From contig NC_052018.1 in NCBI RefSeq assembly GCF_015832195.1, positions 40,211,258-40,275,257 of the forward strand: 64,000 bases of DNA. The letters run 5' to 3'. Source of the DNA: Motacilla alba alba (Eukaryota > Chordata > Aves > Passeriformes > Motacillidae). How positions within the stretch are numbered: the stretch's first letter is position 1; every line of letters starts with the position of its first letter. The position numbers were made by a program, and so were the translations under genes. Under the pieces are notes generated by a model, which saw only the letters and a list, made by a program, of their open reading frames with translations, was not told the origin of the DNA and did no database searches. Below are positions 25,023 to 37,400 of this stretch, in pieces.

Positions 25023-28000
25023 TTTGTAATGCTTCCTCAACTTTAAAACTACAAAGCTATTACATTTGCAATGCACATTACAAATAAAATAATCATTTTC
25101 ATATGAGTGTCTATCTTTTCTAATCTTATTTTAACATGAAGGGAAGTTGTATAGAGCCTTTAATAAGCTATCACTTTTGTCACGATGATCCATATTCACA
25201 TGCTATACATTATTTTTTAGAAACACAGGCTTTTTTTTTTTTCTGAAGCATAAAGCTAAAAGTAGAATATTTTTTAAACAGGTTTGTTTTCAAGGGTTCT
25301 TTTGACACTGAGTTGTTAAACACTTATGTGTCAAGTACTGCAAGAGCTACACTTTTCCGTATGCTTCTATTTTGAAAACTATCCCCTCACAAAATTTTGT
25401 TGAATTCTCATCTGGTTTTCTGAAAACTGGGAGAACATTCTTGGTGGGAGTGGTTTCAGGTAGGACTGGGACATTACATTCATTGTTATATTCCTTCACA
25501 CCTGTATTTGTGAAGGGTTAAGCAGATAATACAAAAGGGAGGTAGTCCTCTTAAAAAGGTTAAACTTCCCATTCTCAACAACCTGATATGTCTAATGTAC
25601 GAGGTATCCTCTTTAAAAAGGTTGTTAAACATGAGTTTTGTTTACATATAATGTCATGCAGTTATCAGCATAATCAAAAACTTATTTAATCCTTTTCTAA
25701 TTCTAAAGTGATTAGCAAGGGCTGAGAAATCACCTTATCTCACTAAAACACAGGTACGAACACAGAGTAAATATTTTGGTAAACAATTATTCTGCCCTTG
25801 CATATTCAGCAGTGTGCTAAATTATGCATAATCTTGCATAAGTAATAAGTGAAGGTAGCTTAAATTCAGGGTTTTTTTACCTGACCTATTTCTTTCAGTG
25901 CTGTTAGCTTCTTAAATCATGTATGAGCTTTCCGTAAGGCTTCAATGAGTAGTTCTAGTGGAGAGACTTCAGTAATAAATTTCAGGAGAAGACAAGTTTT
26001 TTGACAGGCATAATGCAACACATACAGAGTTTGGAACTCACACTCTGGGAATTTAGAGCAATCCTTGCAAAGCAGCTTTTCCCTGTTACATTAATAGAGA
26101 AAATGAAGTATGAAAGTCCTCAGGAATTACTGCTAGGTGTAATTTAAATAATTTACCAGAAGACAGTTCAGCACATGCATAGAACAGGGGCATACAGAGT
26201 TTGCCATAAGCAGTTTATAAATAAACTATATTCTGCTGAAGTAAGTCAGGCATAAATTATAACTATTCCTTTTGTGGCTATACTCTGTTCCTCATTGTAA
26301 TAGTTATTTAAAAAAAAATCTGGGTTATGACCTTCTACTAGAAATCATAGGCTGTGCCTGCCTTGTACCTTGCTTATGAGCATGCTTACATTTAATAGTT
26401 TGGCTGCTATGAGATCAAAGTAAAATTACTATTGCTGTGGGAGAAAAAAAAAAAAAGGAAAGTGCATTACATTTCTATAAACAGAATCTAGGTAGAATTT
26501 TGTAGTTCAGTGGAAAAAGGAGTGTTCTGTGCCAAAGACCATTAACTGGCATCTGACCATTTCATGAAACACTTATGCATTTTGTTAATGTATTATTCTA
26601 TTTCTAGCCTCAAGTGCTGAAAGTTAAAATGACAGAATAACTTGAAAGTACCAACAGAAAATATGAAATTAAGATGCTAGGAATATGGAGAGGGCAAAGA
26701 ATGTTTTAAACACCCTTGTAGAAACTGGATGGCTCCTTCTTCTGCACAGGAGCTGCAAGGCTAATTGCTAGGGTTATTAAGGACTGTTACCATTTACCAA
26801 ACAGAAATGTTTAAATTTATTTTGTCAGTGTTCAGAAATAAGAATCCAAGGTGAGAGGTCAATGATCCAGACAGGTTCATTGATTTTTGTATGCCAAATT
26901 AAAAATATATCAAATATATTTTATTCTGACATCTGTAAGTACTGCATAAAGAAATGGAAAACACAAAGATGATTTAATGTTGTTCTCCCCTTTCCATATT
27001 ATAAAAGTTTAGTGAGCTCTCATTCCTGTAGAGCATACATTAACACATTCGGTCTCTGTTGCTATTAATTTTACTGTCTTGTTTTTTAATAAAACAATTT
27101 TCTTAATTTAATCTTAATTAACTCCTCTTGTCCATTTAATTAAAAGCAAAGCATTACAACCACTGGAGCTCATAAACAGTCACATGTCAAAAAGATGGGC
27201 TTGCAGGTTTTTGTAATTTAGAGAACAAAATTTAACATTTTTAACACTCAAAGAAAATTATTAGAGACATTTTCCTATAACAAAAATACGTAAGTTTCTG
27301 TCAGAATTTGGTATTTTTCTGAGTGAGATTTACCAAATTGTATTCCTGAAGTCATGTATAAAAACAGAAAATATCTGATATTTTTGTTGATTTGTATTGG
27401 CTAAAATGATATATTTTAATTGTTCATATAATAATATTAATACATGCATAATAATACCAGTATATTTTAACCTATTTTTATATGTATTTTATCACTTCAG
27501 TAATTGCCTTGATGAAATATATATAGGCATTAATAGAGCTACACCATGTATAATGTCTGTATAAATAATTCAAGCTTTCTTAACCTAACATTTGTCAGTG
27601 CACCCAAAACTCATGCTAGCATAAGAGTGAACATAGGAAATAGGCTAAAAATGCTCTTGCTTTTGCTTCTCTACTTCTAAAAATATTTGTGTAGAGCGTG
27701 TAGTGGAATCTGCATGCTGTGTGAAATCTTGGCTGCCCATCTCAGGCTGCCTGGGGAGGTGAAGGGCTGTCTGTACTTCACCTCTCTTTATCCATCTCAC
27801 AGTGGATAATTTTGCAAATCCTCACTCTCAATGGCCCTGCTTCTGCAACATTTTAGTGGCACTGAAATATGCTCCCACCTAGGTGAGCAAAGCTTTACAT
27901 GAGAGCAATGCTATACCAGACCTCATCTCTTAGGTACTGCTTGGCAAACTGGCCATATTCTTGAGATAAGACACTATTTTAACTGTTTCTTTCATAATTT

Positions 28001-30971
28001 TGTACTTATTGGTTGCTTGTTGTTGACTATACATGGAATATGGACAGGGTTTATGACAGATGTCCTTGGCATGAAAAATCCTCAGTCATATTCTTGATAA
28101 ATGGAAAAGTATTTTCCATGTCCAGACTGGATATGCATTGTGAAAATTCCAAATACTTAGATATTTCCCTCAACTATTCTTTAAATGTGCTGTAAATTTT
28201 GTTTTATTTTCTAAGGAAAAGTTGACTCATTATCATTCTGGTTGAAGCAGCGTCTTTCCTAGCGTAGAGCTTTTTCCATTATTAAACTGATCTGTTAGAA
28301 AATTAAGTAATGTTAACAAGAAATTTCTCCTTAATATGCAATAAATATAGGTTGTTGGAATGATAAAAACAGTTTAGTTCAAACAATTTAATTAACATCC
28401 TTACAAGGATTGCTGAAAATAAAGTGCAAAATAAAATAAAATCACTGTCATGATCCTGACCCTGTGTTGCAAATTAAAAACACAGTTAAGTGTCATAAAT
28501 TTCAGCAGCTCAATTTGGGTTCACTTAACAGAATTATGACAAAAGCAAATGTTTTGTCACTTTCAGACTGTTGCCAGGAAAAATTGTAGTGCATAATTAA
28601 TGTTAATCCACTCTTTAATTTGTATATATAAAGGCACAGGAAGTTGCCACTGATAGCACAGAAATAATGTAATTTTCAATGTTAAAGCAATAGAACTGTT
28701 TCATCTAAAACAACAAGTTAGAGGAAGGATAATGGAAGGTGTCAGAGGAACAATAAATAAGATTAGAGTGGACAAGGAGTGAAAAGTATTAACTGTATTG
28801 AAATTTTCAATTAGAAAGGCAAAGCAAATCCTTTATGAATCCACCTTCTTTTAAACCTTTTTGAATAAATGCTGTTGAATTGTCTGAATACTAGTGAGTG
28901 CAAAATCAAGCTATTTCAATGAAATGAATTATGGTTTTATGTAGTAATTTTAGACACTTAAATAATTTTTAAGAACAAAGATAGGCTTTGGCAAGATGTT
29001 GAACACCTGTGCTTGAACAGGCTAGTGATAACTGGGGGGTCACCTTCCTAAGCAGACCTGAAATATCAGAGCATCAGTGAAAAATGACAAAATACATAAT
29101 GCGCTAGATACTATGACTCACCCTGCTTTCCCAGTTTCCTTATATGGATGGTGTTTCTGGATAATGGATCCTGCCAAACATGAGCACTACAGAAAACCCA
29201 ACATGAGGTGAGTGATTAGATGAAGGCAGTTTTCATCAGTTCACTTCTGATATACTCGTAACATGAATTGACATTGAATTTTCTCAGTAATGAAGCAGGT
29301 TTATCCACATGAGCCTTCTAATTTTGTCCTTCTTTTACTTGCTTAGGAAATGTGACAATTGTTTCTTCTACCCAAGGACAATTTCATTTGTTTAGACATG
29401 AATGCAGACTCAGCAAGAGCTAGGGACAGAGATTTTTCAAGACATTGTGTAGCTGGAGGTGCTAGGGATCCAACCCATATTTAAGTGGTTCTATCTGAGC
29501 AAAAAAGACACCTGCTTAGGTCTTTTACTACCAAAACCACAGTCCCTCTGCAGTTAGATGTCTTACAATCATATGTGCAGATTAGCTCCAGAGTAGCACA
29601 GGTGCCAGTAAGTGAGCCTTATACCTTCCTAGTAAGAGCTTTAATTTTTTTCCTTTTTTTAAATTTTGGTTTAATAATTTAATGGTTTGTAGTTCTGAAA
29701 ATTGTTGCCAATTGCTGTGGGAAACATACAGGAGCCCTTAAATAGATTTATTTAGGGATACCTTTAATATAGTTAATTAATGTGCATGCCACACTATTTC
29801 CAACTACTGCAAAAGTTATTCAGACTGCTGTCTTTGTTAGGATCCTTTTTGCCTTCTTTAGTGAATCCTCTGCTATTTCTCAGATTCCCAGGATCCTACA
29901 CAGAAAACATGAAATGCTGCTAAAGTTATTATTCTATACATACAGAAAACTTTCTCTTCCAGCTATGAAGAACCAATGTGTTAAACAGGTTATTCACAAG
30001 ACCTGCTCTCTTGTAATTAACCTAAAAAAGGGCAGCTGAAATAAGCATGCTTTCTAAATACAGTACTTAAGTCTAGATGAAATTTCAGAGTAATGTTTCA
30101 TGCCTCTTGTCAACACATAAGGATAAAATGCTGTGTCAAAGACTCAGCATGGTAGAGAGATGAAAGTAAGAGGCAGTATGGAATTTATAATTTGCAGGGG
30201 CACTATGACTACATCCATGCTAATAAACTCAGCGTGTAAATGCTGCTGTCCTCCACAAAAAGTTGACAGCTAGCTATGTCCTTTGGAAAGTCCAGCTTCT
30301 GCATGGCACCCATGGAGTCCTCAAGAAAGCACTACTTGATATGAGTAATTTTCACAGGTTAGAGAGCTGTGGGTCTTTTTTCAATAGCATTCCAGAGACT
30401 GTTCAATTTACTGGCACAGATTAATAACCTATGGGGCTACTCTCCCCATTTTTATCTTTGAAATGTATTCTGACATAGGAGGAATCAAATTAAAGTTGTA
30501 CCTCTGGTCTGTTCCTTCTCCTCACCTCACTCCTGCACCAGGAACTTTCCCAGAATGAAAATAAGGATGATGTGAGGAGGAACATCTTCACAACTTTCCT
30601 TCACCTCCCGGAGCAGAGTTTACCTACCAAACCCCTTCTACCTGTTATCTCTTAGCTGCCATTTTTAATGGTACACCCCATTAGAATCACAAGCAATTAC
30701 CTCCATTGTGTGCCATACTTACACTCCCCAGTGTTTGTTCTCTTCCCAGCTGAGCACATATGTGAGTTGAACATTGACATCCACCTTTGACAGACAGATT
30801 CCACCATCCCTAAATGGATCCTCAGCATATCTGCTACACTTGCAGCATATCACTGGCTTTCAAAAATGAATGTGTAAAATTCTTATCCCAAAGAGATCAA
30901 ATACATTGTTAGTTGTTCTTTCATCTGAGATTATGATAAAATTTTTACCTGTTTCATATTTGGTAACTGAG
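25023..30971. other. Gene-free, very AT-rich DNA
   Basis: No repeat family is recognised, and hardly any frame over 60 codons occurs between 23.2 and 29.5 kb. Two parts, 27040-27190 and 28370-28640, are dense in TTAATTAA-like words without being simple repeats. They are possible conserved noncoding elements. Confidence 0.55.
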
Positions 30972-30977
30972 GTATTG
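30972..30977. repeat. Left target-site duplication of the solo LTR (GTATTG)
   Basis: The hexamer GTATTG directly precedes the first TG of the LTR. An identical copy follows its terminal CA. It marks the host integration site. Confidence 0.85.
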
Positions 30978-31244
30978 TGTTGCGTTGCACTAAATAGTTA
31001 TTTAGTTGTTGTTTTGCACTGGGTGATTGGAAATTTGCACAGAGTAGTCTTTATATTGCACTGAAGAGCTTATGTTATATCACGTGGTTTGTTTTCCCTT
31101 TCTCCCGCCACATTGTCTGTTCTTCACCCACCCCTCTGCCCAATATTCCCTGGTGGACTATTCCCTGGTCAGTCTCTCCTCTCGCCCCTCCTCACTGGTA
31201 TCTCATTTGCTGTGGACCTCTTCCTCTGCCCCCATTCCCCGGGG

Positions 31245-31252
31245 TATAAAAG
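31245..31252 (+). promoter_or_regulatory. TATA box of the solo LTR
   Basis: TATAAAAG lies in a GC-richer context inside U3. Transcription would be expected to begin about 25-30 bases downstream, near 31275. E-box palindromes CACGTG occur at 31081-31086 in U3 and 31339-31344 in the R/U5 region and could bind bHLH factors. Whether the LTR promoter is active cannot be seen from sequence. Confidence 0.6.
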
Positions 31253-31315
31253 TCCCCTGCCATCAGGCACCGTCCTCTTTTCTGTGCGGGTTTTCCTTGT
31301 GGTGGTTCTCAAGAC

Positions 31316-31321
31316 AATAAA
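31316..31321 (+). terminator. Polyadenylation signal AATAAA of the solo LTR
   Basis: AATAAA sits 71 bases downstream of the TATA start. That matches the usual LTR order of U3 promoter, short R carrying the poly(A) signal, then U5. Other AATAAA hexamers in the window have no such context and are not annotated. Confidence 0.6.
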
Positions 31322-31452
31322 CAGAGGACATTCGTCCCCACGTGGAGAAGAGCATTTCTCATCCTTTACTTTCATCCATGTAAGCCCATGTGGACTAGGG
31401 TCTATTGCTCGCCAGAGTGGACCCTCAACAGCCCGAGTGACACAGTTTTACA

Positions 31453-31458
31453 GTATTG
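31453..31458. repeat. Right target-site duplication of the solo LTR (GTATTG)
   Basis: This is an identical copy of the left hexamer, directly after the LTR end. The two copies show no divergence, which fits an insertion that is not very old but is weak dating evidence over six bases. Confidence 0.85.
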
Positions 31459-34400
31459 AAAAGTCTGGTAAACCCCTTCCCTGATTGCTGTCCATTCTGA
31501 ATTTTAAAAGCAGAAAACATTATTAAGAAATGTGAAAACAAATAGCCTTCAAACCTCAAACTAACTATGTTAAAACCTTTGAAATGCATAGGAAAAAATA
31601 AAATGAGAATTTCATAAGTAAGTGCATTCATTTACTGGAGCCATTCTACTTCCCTGTGAAATTGTAGGTGGAATGGGGAATGCTGAACCAACCAAAAGTA
31701 AGGATCAATATTTCAATTTACATAGGACATTTACATGGTGGGTGAGATAAATGGCTGGATATTTCCCTTTTCCTCTCACAGGAACCAACTCCAAGAGGTT
31801 GGAGTGTAAGCAATTCGTTTTAGTGTCACAGGTAATCTTAGAAAGGTCTAACAATTTTAACTGTTACCTGTGCAGTCTTTTATCCTCAGCTATTCATCCA
31901 AGAATTTTAAAGAATTTTGGTTTAGCTGTTCATACATGAAACCACTTTTACATCATGTGATTCTAATCAGTTCTGAATGCATGCTGGTTTTGTGAATATA
32001 TTTTAGTAACTGTTTCAAATGTTTCTAATTTAGTAGGAAACGGGGCTTTTTCCGATGCCATTTATTCTTCTCATAGCTTCTATGAAATTGTGCAAGTCTT
32101 GCAACGTTTCCTCATCAGGCTTAAAGGCCCAGGTACTGTGTTTCCTCTGTGAGTCTGATTTATGTGCTTGTGAGTGCAATGGAAATAAAAATTTACTACT
32201 AATTATAAAAAATTCTCTTAAAAACCCACTGCAGTAACCGGTCTCTGCTACTGATGACTGCATAGAATAAGAACATGGAATGGCAATTAGTTAGAAGGCT
32301 TGGCACAAGTTTCTCCAAGGGAAGGGTACCCTAAATATGAACTCCTAAGTCTCAAGTACCATGTCTCCTCATGCACTTTTGATAGGACATCTGTGTTTTT
32401 TGGAATATCAGTCTTTTTTTTTTCTCCTGTAGAAGTCCAAAATGTGTAGAGTCATTGCTGGCTGGACTCCCCTTAGATTTATTCCTCCTTCTGAGTTTGC
32501 AAGCCACATTAACCTTCCAGATTTTCCAGAGAAATAGATAGCTCAGTATTAAAGTCCTCTGACTTTATGGGTGTAGCTTACATTATTATTAAAAATCATG
32601 TCTCTGAGTATTTCTAAGTATAGAGAAATAGTTTGCACACTAATGCATCCTTGTGGAACTGCTCTGCCCTCTCCAGCAGACCACAGAGGATCTGTCTGCT
32701 CAGTACAGGTTTCAAACATTGCAGTCTGGCATAACTCTGGGGGGAGTGCTACCCACCCTTCCCTTGTGCTACCTCATATCCCTCCTCAGCACATCAAGAA
32801 GGCCTTGCCTGATATTTTGCACCATTTCAGTGTGAGCTTTCTGAACACCAGCCAGCAGAGAGTCCCCTATCTGCAGCAAACTCTCCAGCACAGCTTACAA
32901 GATGCTTGAGCCCTGTAAGGTCCTTGGGGAGGAAAGGAGAAGGTGAACTCCTCCCTCAGTTGCCCCCCCCAGGAACTCAACAGCTCTCTGCAGACTTGCT
33001 AAATGTATCCTCATGCCCCTGCTTGCCAGCTGGTGCTGAATTGCTGAGCTATGCAGTGAGACCTGCTTTGGTACAATGAACTGGCTGCAGGAGTCATCTG
33101 ATCATAACTGAAGTCATAAGGAAGGAGGGGAACAAGGGGAGAATGGAAGGAAGACAAAAGCACAAGAATAAATATTCCGTAATACTTTGATAAGCCCAAC
33201 CAAGAAATGTATTCTGTGATCGGTGTGCTAATGAAGCTCAGCTTCACAGAGGACAGCTGATGGCTACTATACATTCACTCACCAAACTGTACTATGGAGA
33301 GCTGGGAAGCAATGGGATTGGAATGGCTGGTATACAAAAATATAAAAAGAGAGAGTAACTTGAAAATACAAAGAGGCTCAAACATTATTTTTCTTGTGCC
33401 TAATCCAAGAGAAAATGTATGTAAGGTTTGTTTTTTCATTACTTGCCTATGTGTGTGCATGTGTTCGCACATTTGGATGTATGTAACAGCTTTTATCTTT
33501 CTAAAGTAGAAAACACTTTATTTTTTTAGAAATAGTGATATTGCAGGTAATGATTTTACTTCTCCTACATTCAAATGGTCCTGAGTTTCTGAAGTATATT
33601 TTAAAACACAATGTGTACAGAAAAGCAATTCCATGCCACTAATCCATACATGTATAAGCATTAGCAATCAGGAGACTTCATATAGGCCAGCTATTGCATA
33701 GCACCTTGCATAGCAAAGGTCTAAAACAGAGTTTGAAATGTCATGGTTTGTTTCTTGGGTTTTGAGGTGTCCATGAATTTTTCCCTCTCCATAGTCTTTT
33801 GTATTAAGCAATAGAATATGCTGCTTCATGGAAGGGAAGTTATTTAAAGTAACGATTTTTTTCCACACCTCCTTCCCACCTGACCTGCAAAATTTGGGGG
33901 TACAGGGCAGAATCCTGAGAAATGCTTAGCTGTTTGAGCTGGACTTTTCTTTGTGCTTTAGGAAAGGTTGTGTATGGTTGGCTCATTTCATGCCTAAGAG
34001 ATTTTCTCTCGAGTGCAGGAGGGGGCAAAAAGGGCTCGGCCACTTTGAATACTCCTGTTTTCCTGAACTCTGTTGAGAATGAGTCTCCTAACAGTGCTGG
34101 TATAATTGTGATCACAGTGATAGGGGAAAATGAGCTCTTCAGTGTTGCTTTGACTCAGTTCCTCCCCAGTCAGCCTGCTGGTTCTTTACAGACATTGCCT
34201 CATGCCTCAGAGAGCACTGGATTTGCAAATTTTGCTCCTGAGTTTATCCCTGGAATTTAATTGAACCTTTCACTTTCATCATAAGAAAGATATTTGCTAT
34301 ACCTTAATCCAAAATCCATATTCTAAAGACTCAGTAAACTACCCTTTTTCCTTGGATATTCAGAAGGATTTTATTTCTTTCTGTGAATAATATCTCTCTG

Positions 34401-37400
34401 CAAAGTGGCTAATAATTTCATCTGCTTTTATATTAGCAGTAATAGTAGTGCTGCAAAGACACCATTTTTTGGCAATACAATTGAGAGGTTTACAGCAGTC
34501 ACAGCTTTAAGATCCCCATTTAACACAGCATTTAAGCACATATTTACAGCAAATGATCTGAAGCAGGAAAGCCGGGGCAAAATACTTCTGAGCCTTTTAA
34601 ACAAGGAGCCACAGACCTTTTTGGAGGACGTCTACTGTTTTAAGATTGTTTAGATACTGTTCTGGAATAATTTGTTCTACAGAACTCTTCTTTGGGGTCA
34701 GCTTTATGCTATAATGCTTTGGCCATCACAAGGGTAGCCAGCTATGGATTACAGTCCTGAAGGAAATTGCACACAGACCTGTACAGCTTTCTGTGATTGA
34801 TTCCAAAGGCCACACCTCAGAGCTTGTTGCCCACCACTGTGCAGTTTTGCCTCACAAAAAAAAAGGGTGTATTATATTCAACAAAACAGAGCATTTAAAA
34901 TGGAAGCTTGTCTCATCTCCATTCTCTTTCCCTGTGACTTCACCACCCCTTTTGTCCTTGCACTCTTCTGCCCCAGTTTCTTCATTTGGACCATGTTGCA
35001 AGTCTGAGGATGTTCTGTACTTACCTCCACTCTTGGATGTACCAGATTAAAGGTCCAATAAATAACTTGCTCTTTCTGGCAATCCACTGAATATTAAAGC
35101 AAAATATTGTATATCTGTCAAGACAGACAGATCTGGTAAGAAACCAAGTCTGTGTACATGCTCAAATATATACATATGAAAAAAATCATAACGTAGCTAA
35201 AGATTGAGGAACCTGGAGAGTGAAGAGTAAGTGGAAAGTGATTAAATGGTAAGTGATATCTTAAAAGCATATGAAAGATTTTAAAAGGATCCATGCAGAA
35301 AACAAAGAGCTATTAGTTAAAAAAGGTAAATTGCAGATAGCACTACTCTAATATCAGTCCCACAATAGCCATCAGAGATGAACCAGTAATGTAATTTCTT
35401 TTAAATGGATGCTATTCTAGTCACACTTATCATCTGCAGAGAAATATTTCTAATATCTATATCAGATGATAAAACTATTTTCATTTATTATTGTACTAGA
35501 TTTTTTCCCAAGATTCCTACCACATTTTCTTCTTCCTGAATGTTTTTTTTGCCTCTATAACAAATATTGAATTTGCAAAGTTGCTTCATTTTGGTTTTTT
35601 TATATATGACTCAAATGTTGATAGAAATTTTAGAAATAGGAAATATTTTCTTGCTTTAAAAATGAGATAAGCCTTTCTGAATTTCAGCCTATATGTAAAC
35701 ACAGATATAAATGTACTGTACTCAATATATATTTATAATGTATAGATATATCTCAAATAAATGGTTTTTAGTAATTTCTGCAGTAGTCAGTTCTCCTCAC
35801 AACAATTTAACAGGACAATCTGGTTTGCTTACTTCTAAATGAAAAATAAAATCTAAATAATGTTCAGAAATGGATTTTTTGCTGAGTTAATGAGTGATGG
35901 ATCATGGTAAAATAATGCAATAAGTACGTGCTGTTGCCTTTGGGGAATAAAGCAAAAGGGTTTTTCCCATTTTGTATATTAGAACCACTTTGTAGCCCAG
36001 ACTTCATCTCCATTCAGAGTGGTGTTTAACCCCACTGTCTGGTTATTATGCCTGTGGTATAAATACACCAAATGTTAGCAGCATTGGAGAAGACATAAAT
36101 GAAACCCAGCAATATTAGTGATAGAGTCTGTACAAAGTTTGCTGCATAGCCAGCTGAGAGGAGTCATTTCTGTTTTCCAGTCAGTAATTGGAGTGTAAGA
36201 TGCACTATGTTTCAAGGCCTTGAAAGCTTGGTTTTTAATGAGACTAACAAGGTAAAATCATCTATTTTAGCTGACTGAAGGTAGGGATGATTTGACTGTG
36301 ATCTGTGAATACCTCTGTAAGGAAGATATTTCTTCTCATAGAAGGTTCTGTAATCCAGTAGAATAAAGTGTAATGAGATTCCGTGTTTGAAAACTCAGAG
36401 CTATGCACATTCAGACAAATATTACAAGAGAAAAGTCAATTTACATCGGAATAACTAAGCTAGAGATCTCTTGGATTCTTTATCACTGTGTAGGATACAT
36501 GCTTTGCACTGAAAAAAAAAAGATAACGGTGCTTGCTTCCCGAGGGGTTTATTTTATGGTCTTGTGCCTATCTTCACAAAACAACCTTCCCCTTCTCACA
36601 GTGAAGCAGTTAGGCTCATTGAGGCAGAAGAACAATATAGTCAACCAGAGTTTTCACCAAAGAGATTTGGTATTTTTGTGCTTATTTGAAAGATTTAATG
36701 CTAACAAGAAATTATTTTCCCTTAACTAGGCCTTCCCTGCTACTTAATATATGATTGCAAGTATGGTAGAATCAACAAGAAAATTCTTTGGTACACTGAT
36801 ATTCCTACTTCATTGTTAATTTTAATATCTGTGTTTGCTAATATGAGTTACTGCTCTTATTTAAATGAACTATAAACCTTAACACTTGAGGTCCTTTTCT
36901 GTAGCACGCACAAAGATGTCAATTTCTGATTTAGTGACTGCTCTTAAGGAAAATAAATTTAACAAATTTAATTCTGTATTTTAAAAATCAATATGATGCT
37001 GCTTTTATGAATACATATAAATCCAAAAAAGGGACAAAAATGACCCTTGGTCAAGAAAATATATGTATTTCATTGCTATAAGTCATCTCAAAATGTTCAC
37101 TCTTCTCACCTTCTTTTTCAAATTAGGGTCTGTATTGTATAATTAGTCTTGTAAAACTTTTCAGAAGATAGGCAAAAACGTTTCTATATCAGGTAAACTA
37201 TAAACAGAAAGCAAATTAAAGAAATATTGAAAATAGACATCAATCAGTAGCGTATAGAGGAATACTTTCTTCAGTCAACTGTAGTTGAACTATTCCATTT
37301 TTAGACACAAACAGCTATTTTGAGGTAATTTTTAAAAGATATTAAGGTAGTATGCTTTTCTCTGTGAAACAGGTATTATTACATTTTAGCTGAAGCATAC

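Larger units (their letters stand above)
30978..31452 (+). mobile_element. Solo ERV LTR (475 bp) with 6-bp target-site duplications
   Basis: The element begins TGTTGC and ends TTTACA, so it has the TG...CA ends of retroviral LTRs. It is bounded on both sides by the same hexamer GTATTG (30972-30977 and 31453-31458), a perfect target-site duplication. Inside are a TATA box (TATAAAAG, 31245-31252) in a C/T-rich, GC-richer promoter-like stretch and an AATAAA signal at 31316-31321. The 71-bp spacing implies a U3 of about 300 bp, a short R of about 60 bp and a U5 of about 110 bp on the plus strand. The second TSD copy directly abuts the 3' end, so no primer-binding site or internal retroviral sequence follows. 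This is a solo LTR left by recombination between the two LTRs of a provirus. A 6-bp duplication is typical of alpha/beta-retrovirus-like (class II, ERVK-type) elements; that class assignment is inference. No viral genes remain. Confidence 0.88.

Noticed and set aside
30978..31452. Full-length provirus at the LTR
   Set aside because: The target duplication directly abuts both ends of a single LTR. There is no primer-binding site, gag, pol or env sequence and no second LTR.
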